Positions 1 through 7,762 of a DNA stretch of 22,710 nt are shown in pieces. The first letter of the stretch is position 1. The number at the start of each line of letters is the position of its first letter. The notes below the pieces were generated by a model. It did no database searches, was not told where the DNA came from, and saw nothing but the letters and a program-made list of their open reading frames with translations. The DNA comes from an uncultured bacterium (GTDB lineage: Bacteria; Actinomycetota; Coriobacteriia; Coriobacteriales; Coriobacteriaceae), in NCBI GenBank assembly GCA_905215765.1, contig CAJMRP010000019.1, positions 1 through 22,710 on the forward strand. The letters are read 5' to 3'. Position numbers and translations under genes: made by a program.

Positions 1-2
1 GC

Positions 3-986
3 GACCTCATCGCGTTCATCACCTACTCGATGGTCATCATCATGGGCTTCCTCATGATCGGCATGCTCTCGATCATGCTCCCGCGCGCCGACGTCGCAGC
101 CCAGCGTATCGAGGAGGTGCTCGAATGCGAGCCCTCGATCTGCGATCCCGACCCCGCCGTCTCCAAGGATGCTGAACTTTCGGCCTCTTGCGTGCCCGGT
201 GCCGAGGTCGCGTTCCACGACGTGTGCTTCCGCTACTCCGATTCCGCCGAGAACGTCCTCGACCACGTCGATTTCACGTGCAAGCCCGGAAAGACCACAG
301 CCATCATCGGCAGCACGGGCAGCGGGAAATCGACCATCGTGAAGCTGGTGCTTCGGTTTTACGACGTCAGCCAGGGAAGCGTCACCATCGACGGCGTCGA
401 CGTTCGCGATGTGAGCCAGCACGCGCTGCGCAGGCAGCTCGGCTACGTTCCCCAGAAGGCGTTTTTGTTCAGCGGCACGATTTCGAGCAATATTGCCTAC
501 GGGGCAGAAGGCGCCGACGACGAGCGGATTCGCCGCGCGGCCGACATCGCCCAGGCAAGCGAGTTCATCGGCGAGAAGCCCGAAGGGTTTGAAAGCCCCA
601 TCGCTCAGGGAGGCACGAACGTCTCTGGCGGCCAACGGCAGCGCCTCGCTATCGCGCGTGCGCTTGCGACCGACGCGCGCGTCTTCCTCTTCGACGACAG
701 CTTCAGCGCGCTCGACTACAAGACCGACGCGCGCCTGCGCGAGGAGCTCGCCAAAAACGTCACCGACGCCGCGCTCGTGGTCGTGGCCCAGCGCATCGCG
801 ACCATCATGCACGCCGACCAGATCATTGTGCTCGACGACGGCCACGTGGTGGGCACCGGTACGCACGAGGAGCTGCTGCGCAGCTGCCCGGCGTACCTGG
901 AGATCGCACAGTCGCAGCTTTCCGCCGAGGAGCTGGGGCTTACCCAAGAAGAAATTGCAGCCGTCACGGAAGGAGGCGAGCGCTAA
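3..986 (+). CDS. ABC exporter half-transporter, C-terminal part (5' truncated by window edge)
   Basis: The frame is open to the left edge, so the start and most of the membrane domain lie outside. What remains is the last transmembrane stretch and a complete nucleotide-binding domain: Walker A GSTGSGKST (near base 309), Q-loop VPQKAFLFSGTI, signature NVSGGQRQR and D-loop SALD. Two catalytic positions deviate. Walker B ends FLFDD instead of DE, and the switch histidine is glutamine (VVVAQRIATI). These are the substitutions known for the degenerate site of heterodimeric exporters such as TM287/288. The stop TAA shares one base with the ATG of the next half-transporter, so translation is probably coupled and the two likely form one heterodimer in the cytoplasmic membrane. 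The substrate cannot be read from sequence; multidrug or lipid/peptide export is typical of the family. Confidence 0.93.
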   Translation, partial: DLIAFITYSMVIIMGFLMIGMLSIMLPRADVAAQRIEEVLECEPSICDPDPAVSKDAELSASCVPGAEVAFHDVCFRYSDSAENVLDHVDFTCKPGKTTAIIGSTGSGKSTIVKLVLRFYDVSQGSVTIDGVDVRDVSQHALRRQLGYVPQKAFLFSGTISSNIAYGAEGADDERIRRAADIAQASEFIGEKPEGFESPIAQGGTNVSGGQRQRLAIARALATDARVFLFDDSFSALDYKTDARLREELAKNVTDAALVVVAQRIATIMHADQIIVLDDGHVVGTGTHEELLRSCPAYLEIAQSQLSAEELGLTQEEIAAVTEGGER

Positions 987-2842
987 TGGCAGACGAGACC
1001 AAGACTCAGATTCCCAAGCCCACCCGCCAGCGTGGTCCCATGGGCCGCATGGGCGGCATGCGTCGCGGCGAAAAGGCCAAGGACTTTAAGGGCACCATGA
1101 GGCAGCTGCTCGGCTATATCGGCCAGCACAAGATTGCCGTGTTTACCGCCGTCGCCTTTGCCGTGTGCTCGGTCATCTTTAACATTGTGGGGCCCAAGGT
1201 GCTCGGCCAGGTTACCACCAAACTGTTCGAGGGCTTGGTTGCCAAGGTCAACGGCACCGGCGATGTCGACTTTGCCTGGATTGCCAAGACGCTCGGCTTT
1301 TTGCTCTGCCTGTATCTGGCGAGCTCTGCCTGCAGCCTGATCCAAGGCTGGCTCATGACCGGCGTCACGCAAAAGATTTGTTATCGCATGCGCAAGGAGA
1401 TCGCCGCCAAGATCGCTGTCGTTCCGATGAGTTACTTCAACGGCCACAGCAAGGGCGACGTGCTCAGCCGCATCACCAACGACGTCGATACGCTGGGTCA
1501 GTCGCTCAACCAGAGCGTGACGCAGCTCATCACCTCGGTGACGCAGATTATCGGCGTGCTCGTCATGATGCTTTCGATCAGTCTGCCGCTTACCGGCGTC
1601 ACCGTGCTCACGCTGCCGGCCGCCGCGATTATCCTGATGGTGATGATTCACTTCTCGCAGCCGTACTTCCGCGAGCAGCAGCAAGTCCTGGGCGCCGTCA
1701 ACGGCATCATCGAGGAGGACTTTGCCGGCCAGAACGTCATTCAAGTGTTCGACCGCGCCGAGGCCTCAATCGAGGAGTTCGACCGTCAAAACGACCGCCT
1801 CTTTATTAGTGGCTGGCGCTCGCAGTTCCTGTCGGGCCTGATGATGCCGCTTATGAGCCTGGTGGGCAACATGGGCTACGTGGGCGTCGTCGTGGTGGGC
1901 GCGCAGCTCGCGCTGACCGGCAATGCCACGCCCGGCGACATCCAGAGCTTTATCCAGTACGTTCGCAACTTTACGCAGCCCGTGCAGCAACTGGGCAACG
2001 TGAGCAACACGATGCAGTCGATGGCAGCCGCCACCGAGCGCGTCTTTGAGTTCCTGGCCGCGCCCGAGGAGGAGCAGAAAGCCGACGCGCAGATTCCCGA
2101 AAAGCGCCCCGGCCATGTGGAGTTTGATCACGTCAAGTTTGGCTATACGCCCGACAAGACCATCATCCACGACTTTAGCTGCGAGGCGCAGCCCGGCCAG
2201 ACCATCGCCATCGTCGGCCCCACCGGCGCCGGCAAGACCACGCTCATCAAGCTGCTGCAGCGCTTCTACGATGTGGACGGCGGTTCGCTACGTGTCGAGG
2301 GCGTCGACGTGCGCGACTGGGACCGCGCGGCGCTGCGCGGCGAGTTTGCCATGGTGCTGCAGGATACCTGGCTGTTTAACGGCACCATCCGCGAGAACAT
2401 CCGCTACGGACGCCCCGATGCGAGCGATGCCGAGGTCGAAGCCGCCGCGCGCGCCGCACGTTGCGACCACTTTATCCATACGCTTGCCGGCGGTTATGAC
2501 TTTATGATCAACGAGGAGGGCACCAACCTGTCGCAGGGTCAGCGCCAGCTCGTGACCATCGCCCGTGCCATTTTGGCCGACCGCCCGGCACTGATTCTGG
2601 ACGAGGCGACTTCCAACGTCGATACCCGTACCGAGGAGCTCATTCAGCGCGCCATGGATGCGCTGATGCAGGGCCGCACCAGCTTTGTCATCGCGCACCG
2701 CCTGTCCACGATCCGCAACGCCGACGTGATCTTGGTGATTCGCGACGGCGACATCGTCGAGAAGGGCACGCACGACGAGCTGCTCGCCCAGGGCGGTTTC
2801 TACGCCGACCTATACAACTCGCAGTTCGACGAGGCGGCGTAA
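986..2842 (+). CDS. ABC exporter half-transporter (transmembrane domain plus ATPase), partner of upstream gene
   Basis: 618 residues. A basic N-terminus (about 1-45) precedes a six-helix type IV exporter membrane domain (about 50-345) and an ATPase domain. Walker A GPTGAGKTT is at 411-419, followed by Q-loop VLQDTWLFNGTIREN, signature NLSQGQRQL, Walker B LILDEATSNVD and the switch histidine in VIAHRLSTI. The catalytic Glu and His are intact here, unlike in the upstream partner, while the signature is LSQGQ rather than LSGGQ. That combination is expected when this subunit supplies the working Walker B and the partner supplies the canonical signature to the active site. The start is the ATG overlapping the upstream stop, preceded by AAGGAGG. 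A strong terminator follows within 70 bases, so the operon ends here. Confidence 0.95.
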   Translation: MADETKTQIPKPTRQRGPMGRMGGMRRGEKAKDFKGTMRQLLGYIGQHKIAVFTAVAFAVCSVIFNIVGPKVLGQVTTKLFEGLVAKVNGTGDVDFAWIAKTLGFLLCLYLASSACSLIQGWLMTGVTQKICYRMRKEIAAKIAVVPMSYFNGHSKGDVLSRITNDVDTLGQSLNQSVTQLITSVTQIIGVLVMMLSISLPLTGVTVLTLPAAAIILMVMIHFSQPYFREQQQVLGAVNGIIEEDFAGQNVIQVFDRAEASIEEFDRQNDRLFISGWRSQFLSGLMMPLMSLVGNMGYVGVVVVGAQLALTGNATPGDIQSFIQYVRNFTQPVQQLGNVSNTMQSMAAATERVFEFLAAPEEEQKADAQIPEKRPGHVEFDHVKFGYTPDKTIIHDFSCEAQPGQTIAIVGPTGAGKTTLIKLLQRFYDVDGGSLRVEGVDVRDWDRAALRGEFAMVLQDTWLFNGTIRENIRYGRPDASDAEVEAAARAARCDHFIHTLAGGYDFMINEEGTNLSQGQRQLVTIARAILADRPALILDEATSNVDTRTEELIQRAMDALMQGRTSFVIAHRLSTIRNADVILVIRDGDIVEKGTHDELLAQGGFYADLYNSQFDEAA

Positions 2843-2874
2843 ATTCGGCCGCAAGGAGCGAATAACGCCCGAGA

Positions 2875-2909
2875 ACGGGGGCGCAGGACACCCTGCGCCC
2901 CCGTTTTTT
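2875..2909 (+). terminator. Rho-independent terminator of the ABC exporter operon
   Basis: A perfect 13-bp stem (2875-2887 with 2892-2904, ACGGGGGCGCAGG paired to its complement) has a 4-base loop ACAC and runs directly into six T residues. It lies 32 bases after the stop of the second ABC gene. Confidence 0.93.
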
Positions 2910-2964
2910 CGTCCACGGCACTCGAATTAGCTCTCTTGGGGCCCGATTGACAGCCCCTTCCGGA

Positions 2965-3202
2965 CCCTGTGGCCAAAAAAGGTCAAATATGAGTACTGTT
3001 ACATTTTTAGTAGCAGCCAAAACCGCCTCAAATGACCTCTTTGCGGCTTCTATACGCCTTCAAATTAATCAAAACGCCCGTTAGCATGCTTCTGTGTGCC
3101 AACGTTAATGAACATATTTGCTGTTGTGCCTATTATCTTGTAAGCTCGATATGAGACTACGCCAGCAACAGTACTCATATTTGCCATTTTTTGCCCACGG
3201 GG
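2965..3202. repeat. 238-bp element bounded by 36-base inverted repeats (MITE-like)
   Basis: The arms at 2965-3000 and 3167-3202 are inverted copies, 32 of 36 positions identical by eye; the innermost 16 bases (AAATATGAGTACTGTT) are identical. The 166-base interior is AT-richer than the flanks and has no convincing reading frame. The structure resembles a miniature inverted-repeat element or a long stem-loop regulatory element. No target-site duplication is obvious. It occupies much of the gap between the ABC terminator and the aro promoter; bases 3203-3271 show nothing recognisable. Confidence 0.7.
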
Positions 3203-3271
3203 TATGCCGCAGAAGATCCAACTTGCTCCAGCGTGCCGTACGCCGACCCCCCTTCCGGCGAGTGCCGACAT

Positions 3272-3320
3272 TTTCCCAGATAAAACCGACCAAAATAAAC
3301 CTGTCCCTTTTTGGTAGGTT
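3272..3320 (-). repeat. Dispersed intergenic repeat, copy 1
   Basis: Read on the minus strand this contains CCAAAAAGGGACAGG, then TTTATTTTGG, then a GGTTTTATCTGGG-type block. The same blocks occur at 8705-8740 and 22628-22675 on the plus strand. Here the copy lies just upstream of the aro promoter, in opposite orientation to the gene. The GC hairpin that follows the core in the other two copies is poorly conserved here. Confidence 0.8.
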
Positions 3321-3336
3321 TCGGGGTGACAAGGGC

Positions 3337-3365
3337 TTGCACTTTAGCGTGCGACAGCGGATAAT
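3337..3365 (+). promoter_or_regulatory. Sigma-70-type promoter for DAHP synthase
   Basis: TTGCAC (3337-3342) is followed after 17 bases by GATAAT (3360-3365), a good match to the -35/-10 consensus and about 55 bases upstream of the start codon. The -35 box is part of a small dyad, TTGCAC...GTGCGA, which could be an operator. No T-box or leader peptide is visible in the short 5' untranslated region. Confidence 0.6.
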
Positions 3366-3419
3366 GCCGAGCATTCGACAAAACGCTTATTGCTCTTTCT
3401 ATAGATTGAGGAGGCCCCT

Positions 3420-4451
3420 ATGGCCATGGAATTCAAACGCAGGCTGCCGATACCCATGGAGATCCGCGAGGAAATGCCGCTTTCTGCCGAGCTTACCGCC
3501 AAAAAGCAGGCATTTGACGCCGAGGTCGCCAAAGTCTTTACCGGCGAGGACGCACGTAAGGTGCTCATCATCGGCCCGTGCTCTGCCGACCGCGAGGATT
3601 CGGTGCTCGAGTATATGAACCGACTGGCCAAGACCGCCGAAGAGGTCAAGGACAAGCTCATCATCATTCCGCGCGTCTACACCAACAAGCCGCGCACCAA
3701 GGGCACTGGCTACAAGGGCCTGCTGCACAACCCCGACCCCGAGGCGCCCGATGACCTGCTCGAAGGCGTTAAGGCCATCCGCCACATGCACCTGCGCGTC
3801 ATCGAGGAGACCGGTTTCTTTACCGCCGACGAGATGCTCTACCCGTCCAACTACCAATACCTCGTTGACCTGCTGAGCTATGTGGCCGTGGGCGCACGCT
3901 CGGTCGAGAACCAGGAGCATCGCCTGGTGTCGAGCGGCATTTCGGTACCCGTCGGCATGAAGAATCCCACTGCCGGCTCTACCACCGTTATGCTCAACTC
4001 CATTTACGCCGCGCAGGCGCACCAGAGCTTCATCTTCCGCAACTGGGAGGTCGAGTGCGACGGCAATCCGCTCGCGCACGCCGTTATGCGTGGTTACATC
4101 GGCCTCGATGGCCGCACCTACCCCAACTACCACTACGAGCACCTCGAGCGCCTGGCCGAGCGCTACACCGAGCACGCCGGCTATGCCAATCCGGCAGCGG
4201 TCATCGACTGCAACCACGACAACTCGGGCAAGCGTCCGCTGGAGCAGTATCGCATTTGCAAGGAGGTGCTCGACAGCTGCCGCCGCAACGAGTCCATCTC
4301 CAAGCTGGTCAAGGGCTTTATGATCGAGTCCTACCTGGAGGACGGCAACCAGCCGGTCGACGGCGGTGTCTTTGGCAAGTCGATCACCGACCCGTGCCTG
4401 GGCTGGGAAAAGACCGACTACCTCATCCACGAGATCGCGGAGCGGGTTTAG
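3420..4451 (+). CDS. aroF: 3-deoxy-7-phosphoheptulonate (DAHP) synthase, class I
   Basis: 343 residues, the usual length for the AroF/G/H class. It condenses phosphoenolpyruvate and erythrose 4-phosphate, the first step of the shikimate pathway, in the cytoplasm. Family hallmarks are visible: IIGPCSADRED near residue 44, YTNKPRTKGTGYKGLL near 80, GMKNPTAGST, the metal-ligand region DCNHDNSGK, and GKSITDPCLGWE near the C-terminus. An N-terminal extension of the kind that carries feedback control in this class is present, but which amino acid inhibits it cannot be read. The ATG at 3420 lies five bases after AGGAGG; a second ATG at 3426 is less well spaced. The gene appears monocistronic, with its own promoter and a terminator-like hairpin. 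The isozyme letter in the symbol is arbitrary. Confidence 0.95.
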   Translation: MAMEFKRRLPIPMEIREEMPLSAELTAKKQAFDAEVAKVFTGEDARKVLIIGPCSADREDSVLEYMNRLAKTAEEVKDKLIIIPRVYTNKPRTKGTGYKGLLHNPDPEAPDDLLEGVKAIRHMHLRVIEETGFFTADEMLYPSNYQYLVDLLSYVAVGARSVENQEHRLVSSGISVPVGMKNPTAGSTTVMLNSIYAAQAHQSFIFRNWEVECDGNPLAHAVMRGYIGLDGRTYPNYHYEHLERLAERYTEHAGYANPAAVIDCNHDNSGKRPLEQYRICKEVLDSCRRNESISKLVKGFMIESYLEDGNQPVDGGVFGKSITDPCLGWEKTDYLIHEIAERV

Positions 4452-4490
4452 TTACGCGGGCCGCATTTGGACAATCTGACGTTCAACTTC

Positions 4491-4520
4491 AAGGGCGCGA
4501 CCAGAAGGTCAGCGCCCTTT
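4491..4520 (+). terminator. Terminator-like hairpin nested in a larger palindrome after DAHP synthase
   Basis: AAGGGCGC (4491-4498) pairs with GCGCCCTT (4512-4519), with an inner GACC/GGTC extension. The T-run is weak (TTTCGTTT). The hairpin sits inside an outer inverted repeat, 4456-4468 with 4542-4554 (GCGGGCCGCATTT, 13 of 13), extendable inward to about 4474/4535. Confidence 0.6.
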
Positions 4521-4606
4521 CGTTTCACGTCACCTTGTCTCAAATGCGGCCCGCTCGCTGTCCGTCCTCTACCTGCGGCGTTGTCTTACTCCGGATGCGG
4601 CAGTTA

Positions 4607-4708
4607 GGGACGTTCCTTTTCTGCCGGCAGTTTGGGATGTTCCTTGGGGTAGTCATTGGGGACGTTCTTTAATGACTGGTCGTTTAAGAACGTCCCCAAC
4701 GACTACCC
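4607..4708. repeat. REP-like cluster: GGGACGTTCCTT repeats ending in a 23-bp hairpin
   Basis: The motif GGGAYGTTCYTT occurs in direct orientation at 4607-4618, 4634-4645 and 4659-4670 and once inverted at about 4686-4697. The third and inverted copies belong to a long hairpin, 4647-4669 with 4686-4708 (22 of 23 paired, 16-base loop). Clustered palindromes of this kind are typical of REP elements mobilised by REP-associated tyrosine transposases. No transposase gene is in the window. Confidence 0.6.
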
Positions 4709-4711
4709 AGA

Positions 4712-4779
4712 ATGAGAGTGGATAATCTCCCGTTTTTGGCCTATACCAGCGCTAAAAGTGGGAGATTATCCACTCTCAT
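4712..4779. repeat. 20-bp perfect inverted repeat, adjacent to the REP-like cluster
   Basis: ATGAGAGTGGATAATCTCCC (4712-4731) is repeated exactly in inverse at 4760-4779, and the pairing continues imperfectly into the 28-base loop. It begins four bases after the preceding hairpin, so the two form a tandem cruciform-like array. Bases 4780-4927, between it and the acetyltransferase gene, show no recognisable promoter or other feature. Confidence 0.7.
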
Positions 4780-4927
4780 CGAGCAAGTGTCCGAAAATCC
4801 GCCCTCATTCCTTCTTAGGACCCTCCGTCCCCGAGGATTCGAGGCTCGCCTGCCGAATGGTCGATGCGGCCGTCCTGCGTCCATGTCACACTCAGGGGTG
4901 GCCTGACCCAACTTGGAAGGAGCCCCC

Positions 4928-5578
4928 ATGAGCCTTGACAACGTAACTCTGCGTGCCGCCACGCTCGATGACCTGGCCGGCATCGCCGCCATCTACAACC
5001 AGCTGTGGTGCAACACGCTGCGCAACCGAGGCGACGTCGAAGCCGCCGATTTCTGTGCGCGCTTTAACATCGCCATGCAGCTGCAGCGCTCCCCCATCGC
5101 GCTCGTTGCCGAAGCTGAAGGCCGCATCATCGCCGCTTGCTGCATCGGTATCTTCGAAGACGGCAAACCACGCACCAATCCCACGTGGGAGCCCTGCTAC
5201 AACGAGATGTTCGTCCAGGCAACCGAGATGGCAAAGACCGCCGATGCCAAGCTCGAAGGCTCGCTCTTTGGCGATAGCCGCGAGAAGGCAACAGCCGACC
5301 GCTTTGCCGCCACGGGCAACGAATATGCCCAAGGCCAGCTCAACCTGATCATCATCGTGCCCGAATGGCAGGGCAAGGGGCTCGGCCGTGCGCTCATCGA
5401 CCTTGCGCGCGCCGAACTCGCCAAAGCCGGGTGCACCAAATTCTTCCTGATGAGCGACTGCAACTCCGACTGGCAGTTCTACGAGCACCTCAACATGAAG
5501 CGCATCTTGGAGGATCACAGCCAGGACACCGGCGACGGATTTATCGTCTATATGTACGGAGGCGACACGCAGGATTAA
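4928..5578 (+). CDS. GNAT-family N-acetyltransferase
   Basis: 216 residues from the ATG at 4928, which sits seven bases after AAGGAG; the frame is open a few codons further upstream but only through a TTG overlapping that ribosome-binding site. The opening VTLRAATLDDLAGIAAIYNQLW is a typical GNAT first strand and helix. The acetyl-CoA loop is IVPEWQGKGLGRALIDLA, the Q/RxxGxG/A motif, near residues 140-157, and the end (FYEHLNMKRI) fits the family's last motif. It probably transfers acetyl from acetyl-CoA to an amine or N-terminus, but the substrate is unknown. It stands alone and converges on the decayed kinase-like gene, so neighbours give no clue. The agmatine locus lies nearby, but a polyamine substrate would be speculation. 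Confidence 0.85.
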   Translation: MSLDNVTLRAATLDDLAGIAAIYNQLWCNTLRNRGDVEAADFCARFNIAMQLQRSPIALVAEAEGRIIAACCIGIFEDGKPRTNPTWEPCYNEMFVQATEMAKTADAKLEGSLFGDSREKATADRFAATGNEYAQGQLNLIIIVPEWQGKGLGRALIDLARAELAKAGCTKFFLMSDCNSDWQFYEHLNMKRILEDHSQDTGDGFIVYMYGGDTQD

Positions 5579-5622
5579 CTTGCATGTCGCCTCACGGGCT
5601 TTCTACAAGACGGCCCAAACCA

Positions 5623-6228
5623 TCAACCAAGACGAGTCAACAAGGCGCGCTCTCCTCGGCAGCAAGGGCATTCGTGCTGTAACGAGTGGTGGAGATGGCC
5701 ACGCTTGCACACAACTGTCTCGGATAGATAGCGGTCGAGCAGGCGCGCCCATGTGCGTGCGTCAAGACGCTCCTCCGCCCTGCCATACAGCGATCGACGG
5801 AGTGCCTCGCCCATAGTGCCGCTAAAATCATCGAGCTCAAGAGCGTACTTTGGGACAACGTATCCGACCAACGTCCCCACAAACGGGCTGTGCCCATTAC
5901 ACACGCAGCTGTTTATCAATGGTGCAGGCGGAATGTCATCGTCGTCCAGGTCAAATATGTCCAAGTCCAGCTCACCAGAAGCGTATGGGTGTATTCCGCG
6001 GTTAAGCATCTTAAAGATATGGACCGCGAGTCCAAAGTCATCCGTCTGTGGCGTAAACACGGGGGCATTCGTGGACGCTGCCAAGCTCTCGAAATCGCTG
6101 ATGCCGGCTATCTCCATGAGTTGAAGCACCTCGGGGGCAATATAGCCGGGAGCGGCGCACGCAGTCCTATGTGTCACATCCGAAAGCGTAAAGCTATACG
6201 AGCGCCTTGATGGTATCCATGCCCGCAT
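5623..6228 (-). pseudogene. Truncated protein-kinase-like gene (C-lobe plus cysteine-rich tail)
   Basis: The translation begins inside a kinase activation segment: the APE-type motif is in APGYIAPEVLQ, and the conserved C-lobe helix is in TDDFGLAVHIFKMLNRGIHPY. A zinc-ribbon-like tail CKRGHLHHSLQHECPCCRG is near the C-terminus. This arrangement (kinase fold plus CxxGH...CPxC tail) is known from bacterial YegI-like kinases. The glycine loop, catalytic loop and DFG motif are missing; upstream the frame stays open to about 6360 but reads as nonsense. The simplest reading is a remnant of a longer gene that lost its 5' part. The nearby terminator and unrelated upstream fragment support a rearranged region. 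It could still be expressed as a fragment, but no ribosome-binding site supports that. Confidence 0.65.
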
Positions 6229-6430
6229 GCGCCGAAGCCTCGCAACCCTTCTGCCCGTTGAGCACGCACTCGAGCAGCGTATCGTATGCGCGCTGGGCTT
6301 CGGGGGCCAGGTACGCCCTGTTAAACATGCCCTCGGGTCGCACGTTTCCCTTCGAGTCGATCATATAAGGCCCCAATCTGTTTGGTTTCCCCAGATTGTG
6401 TGCCCGCACACCCAAGCCGCACGGCCCGCC
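6194..6430 (-). pseudogene. Orphan coding-like fragment in another frame, upstream of the kinase remnant
   Basis: A minus-strand frame ending at a TAG (6194-6196) encodes a plausible soluble segment including MIDSKGNVRPEGMFNRAY and QRAYDTLLECVLNGQKG. It overlaps the kinase remnant by about 35 bases in a different frame. The 5' end runs into the aguA terminator hairpin, so no start belongs to it. I do not recognise the family. It may be the 3' end of a lost gene or the frameshifted upstream part of the same decayed locus. Confidence 0.35.
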
Positions 6431-6451
6431 GTTCAGCTGAAACCACCACAC

Positions 6452-6486
6452 AAAAAGTCCGCCGACCATTGAAGTCGGCGGACTTT
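6452..6486 (-). terminator. Terminator of aguA copy 1
   Basis: A 13-bp perfect stem (6454-6466 with 6474-6486, AAAGTCCGCCGAC) with a 7-base loop, followed on the minus strand by TTTTTG. It lies 39 bases beyond the aguA stop. Confidence 0.9.
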
Positions 6487-6524
6487 CGCGTGCGGACAAT
6501 CAAGCACTGTTCACCATGGAACTG

Positions 6525-7646
6525 CTATTTACAGCGCGCCTTGGGCTGCTGCTGGGTGATGCAGTGGATGTTGCCGCCGCCGTAGATAACCTCGCGAGTC
6601 ATGATACCGATGACTTCACGGTCCGGATAAGCAGCCTGGATATCCTTGAGCGCCTGGGCGTCATTGGGATCGCCGAACTGCGGTACAAGCACTGCGCCGT
6701 TGATGGGCAGGAAGTTGAGGTAGCTCGGCTCGAAAGCATCCTCGGGGGTACGCGGCAGCACGCCCTCGACGGGGTCAATCGTGCTGGCCTCCTCCTCGGT
6801 CATATATACCGAGGTCGCAGGCATAATCACCTTGTGGATCTTGAGCTTGCGGCCACGGGCATCCGTCGTCTCGGAAAGCGTCTTATACGCCTCTTGGCAC
6901 TCCTTGTAGAACTTATGGTTGGGATCATCGGTCCACATGCAGCAGACCTCGCCGGGCGCACTAAAGCATGCGACGTCGTCCACGTGCCCGTTGGTCTCAA
7001 ACGGGTCGATGCCATCCTTGATCCAAATGACCTTCTCGATGCCCAGGTACTCGGCAAGCTTCTCCTCGATCTGCTCCTTGGTATACTGGGGGTTGCGGTC
7101 CTCATTGAGCAGGCACATCTCGGTGGTCACCACGGTGCCCTGGCCGTCGCAGTTAAACGAGCCACCCTCGAGGATATAATCCTCGGGACGATAGCGGTTA
7201 ACCTGCTCGAGCTGTGCCACCTGCAGGCCAATGGAAGCGTCCTTGTCCCACGGGAAATACAGGCCGTCAATGAAACCGCCGTAAGCATTAAAGTGGAAGT
7301 GCGAGAGTGCCACGTCCCCCTTGTCGTTGACAAGAAACGCCGGGCCGGGGTCGCGAATCCAGCTGTCGTTGTACTCCATGTGGATAACGCGCACGTTCTC
7401 AACGCCGTCGAAGATCTCACACACCGCGGGGAAGTCTTCAGTGTTGACGCCCACAGTGATGGGCTGAAAACGTGCAACGGTCTTAATAATCTCGGTAAAG
7501 ACCTTTTGCGCCGGCTTGGCACCACAGCGCCACACATCCGAGCGATGCGGCCACAAAATCCAGGTGCGCTCCTGCTCTTCGTACTCGCCGGGCATGTAGA
7601 ATCCGTCCTTCTTTGGCGTAGACTCGCTCTCGTAAATGGTCTTCAT
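6525..7646 (-). CDS. aguA: Agmatine deiminase, copy 1
   Basis: 373 residues, close to the usual length. It hydrolyses agmatine to N-carbamoylputrescine and ammonia in the cytoplasm. All expected active-site motifs of the guanidine-modifying (GME) fold are visible: NDSWIRDPGP at 93-102, LEGGS near 160, ETNGHVDD with His221 and Asp223/224, and the nucleophile Cys362 in GGGNIHC. The start ATG follows AGGAGCTTGAA. Unlike the second copy, it stands alone: it is divergent from a soluble LuxR regulator, has its own terminator, and has a hairpin in its 5' untranslated region. It lacks the acidic insertion of copy 2 and keeps the canonical GP after the RD dipeptide, so this is the more orthodox enzyme. 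Peptidyl-arginine deiminase is excluded by the small bacterial AgDI architecture. Confidence 0.96.
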   Translation of the reverse strand: MKTIYESESTPKKDGFYMPGEYEEQERTWILWPHRSDVWRCGAKPAQKVFTEIIKTVARFQPITVGVNTEDFPAVCEIFDGVENVRVIHMEYNDSWIRDPGPAFLVNDKGDVALSHFHFNAYGGFIDGLYFPWDKDASIGLQVAQLEQVNRYRPEDYILEGGSFNCDGQGTVVTTEMCLLNEDRNPQYTKEQIEEKLAEYLGIEKVIWIKDGIDPFETNGHVDDVACFSAPGEVCCMWTDDPNHKFYKECQEAYKTLSETTDARGRKLKIHKVIMPATSVYMTEEEASTIDPVEGVLPRTPEDAFEPSYLNFLPINGAVLVPQFGDPNDAQALKDIQAAYPDREVIGIMTREVIYGGGNIHCITQQQPKARCK

Positions 7647-7659
7647 TTCAAGCTCCTAA

Positions 7660-7707
7660 ATCTCGGTGCTTTTGCTTGACGAGACCATGATGCGGCCGCA
7701 CCGAGAT
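7660..7707 (-). promoter_or_regulatory. 5'-UTR hairpin directly before the aguA copy 1 ribosome-binding site
   Basis: ATCTCGGTGC (7660-7669) and GCACCGAGAT (7698-7707) form a perfect 10-bp stem with a 28-base loop. On the transcript the stem ends two bases before AGGAG. This could stabilise the mRNA or gate translation. There is no T-run, so it is not a terminator. Confidence 0.5.
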
Positions 7708-7733
7708 GTTCTCAATGGTCCCTCGAGCCCCTT

Positions 7734-7762
7734 TCAGCGACCGACGGTATACCATTCGCTGA
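7734..7762. promoter_or_regulatory. Candidate operator between aguA copy 1 and the LuxR gene
   Basis: Half-sites TCAGCGA (7734-7740) and TCGCTGA (7756-7762) are perfect inverses 15 bases apart. They flank a central palindrome GGTATACC (7746-7753) that could serve as a -10-like element in either direction. LuxR-type dimers usually bind such dyads; the position suits control of both divergent genes. Confidence 0.5.

Noticed and set aside
3118..3618. A 166-codon frame over the aro promoter and the start of the DAHP synthase gene
   Set aside because: It overlaps the synthase in another frame, runs through the dispersed repeat and the promoter, and shows no family motifs.
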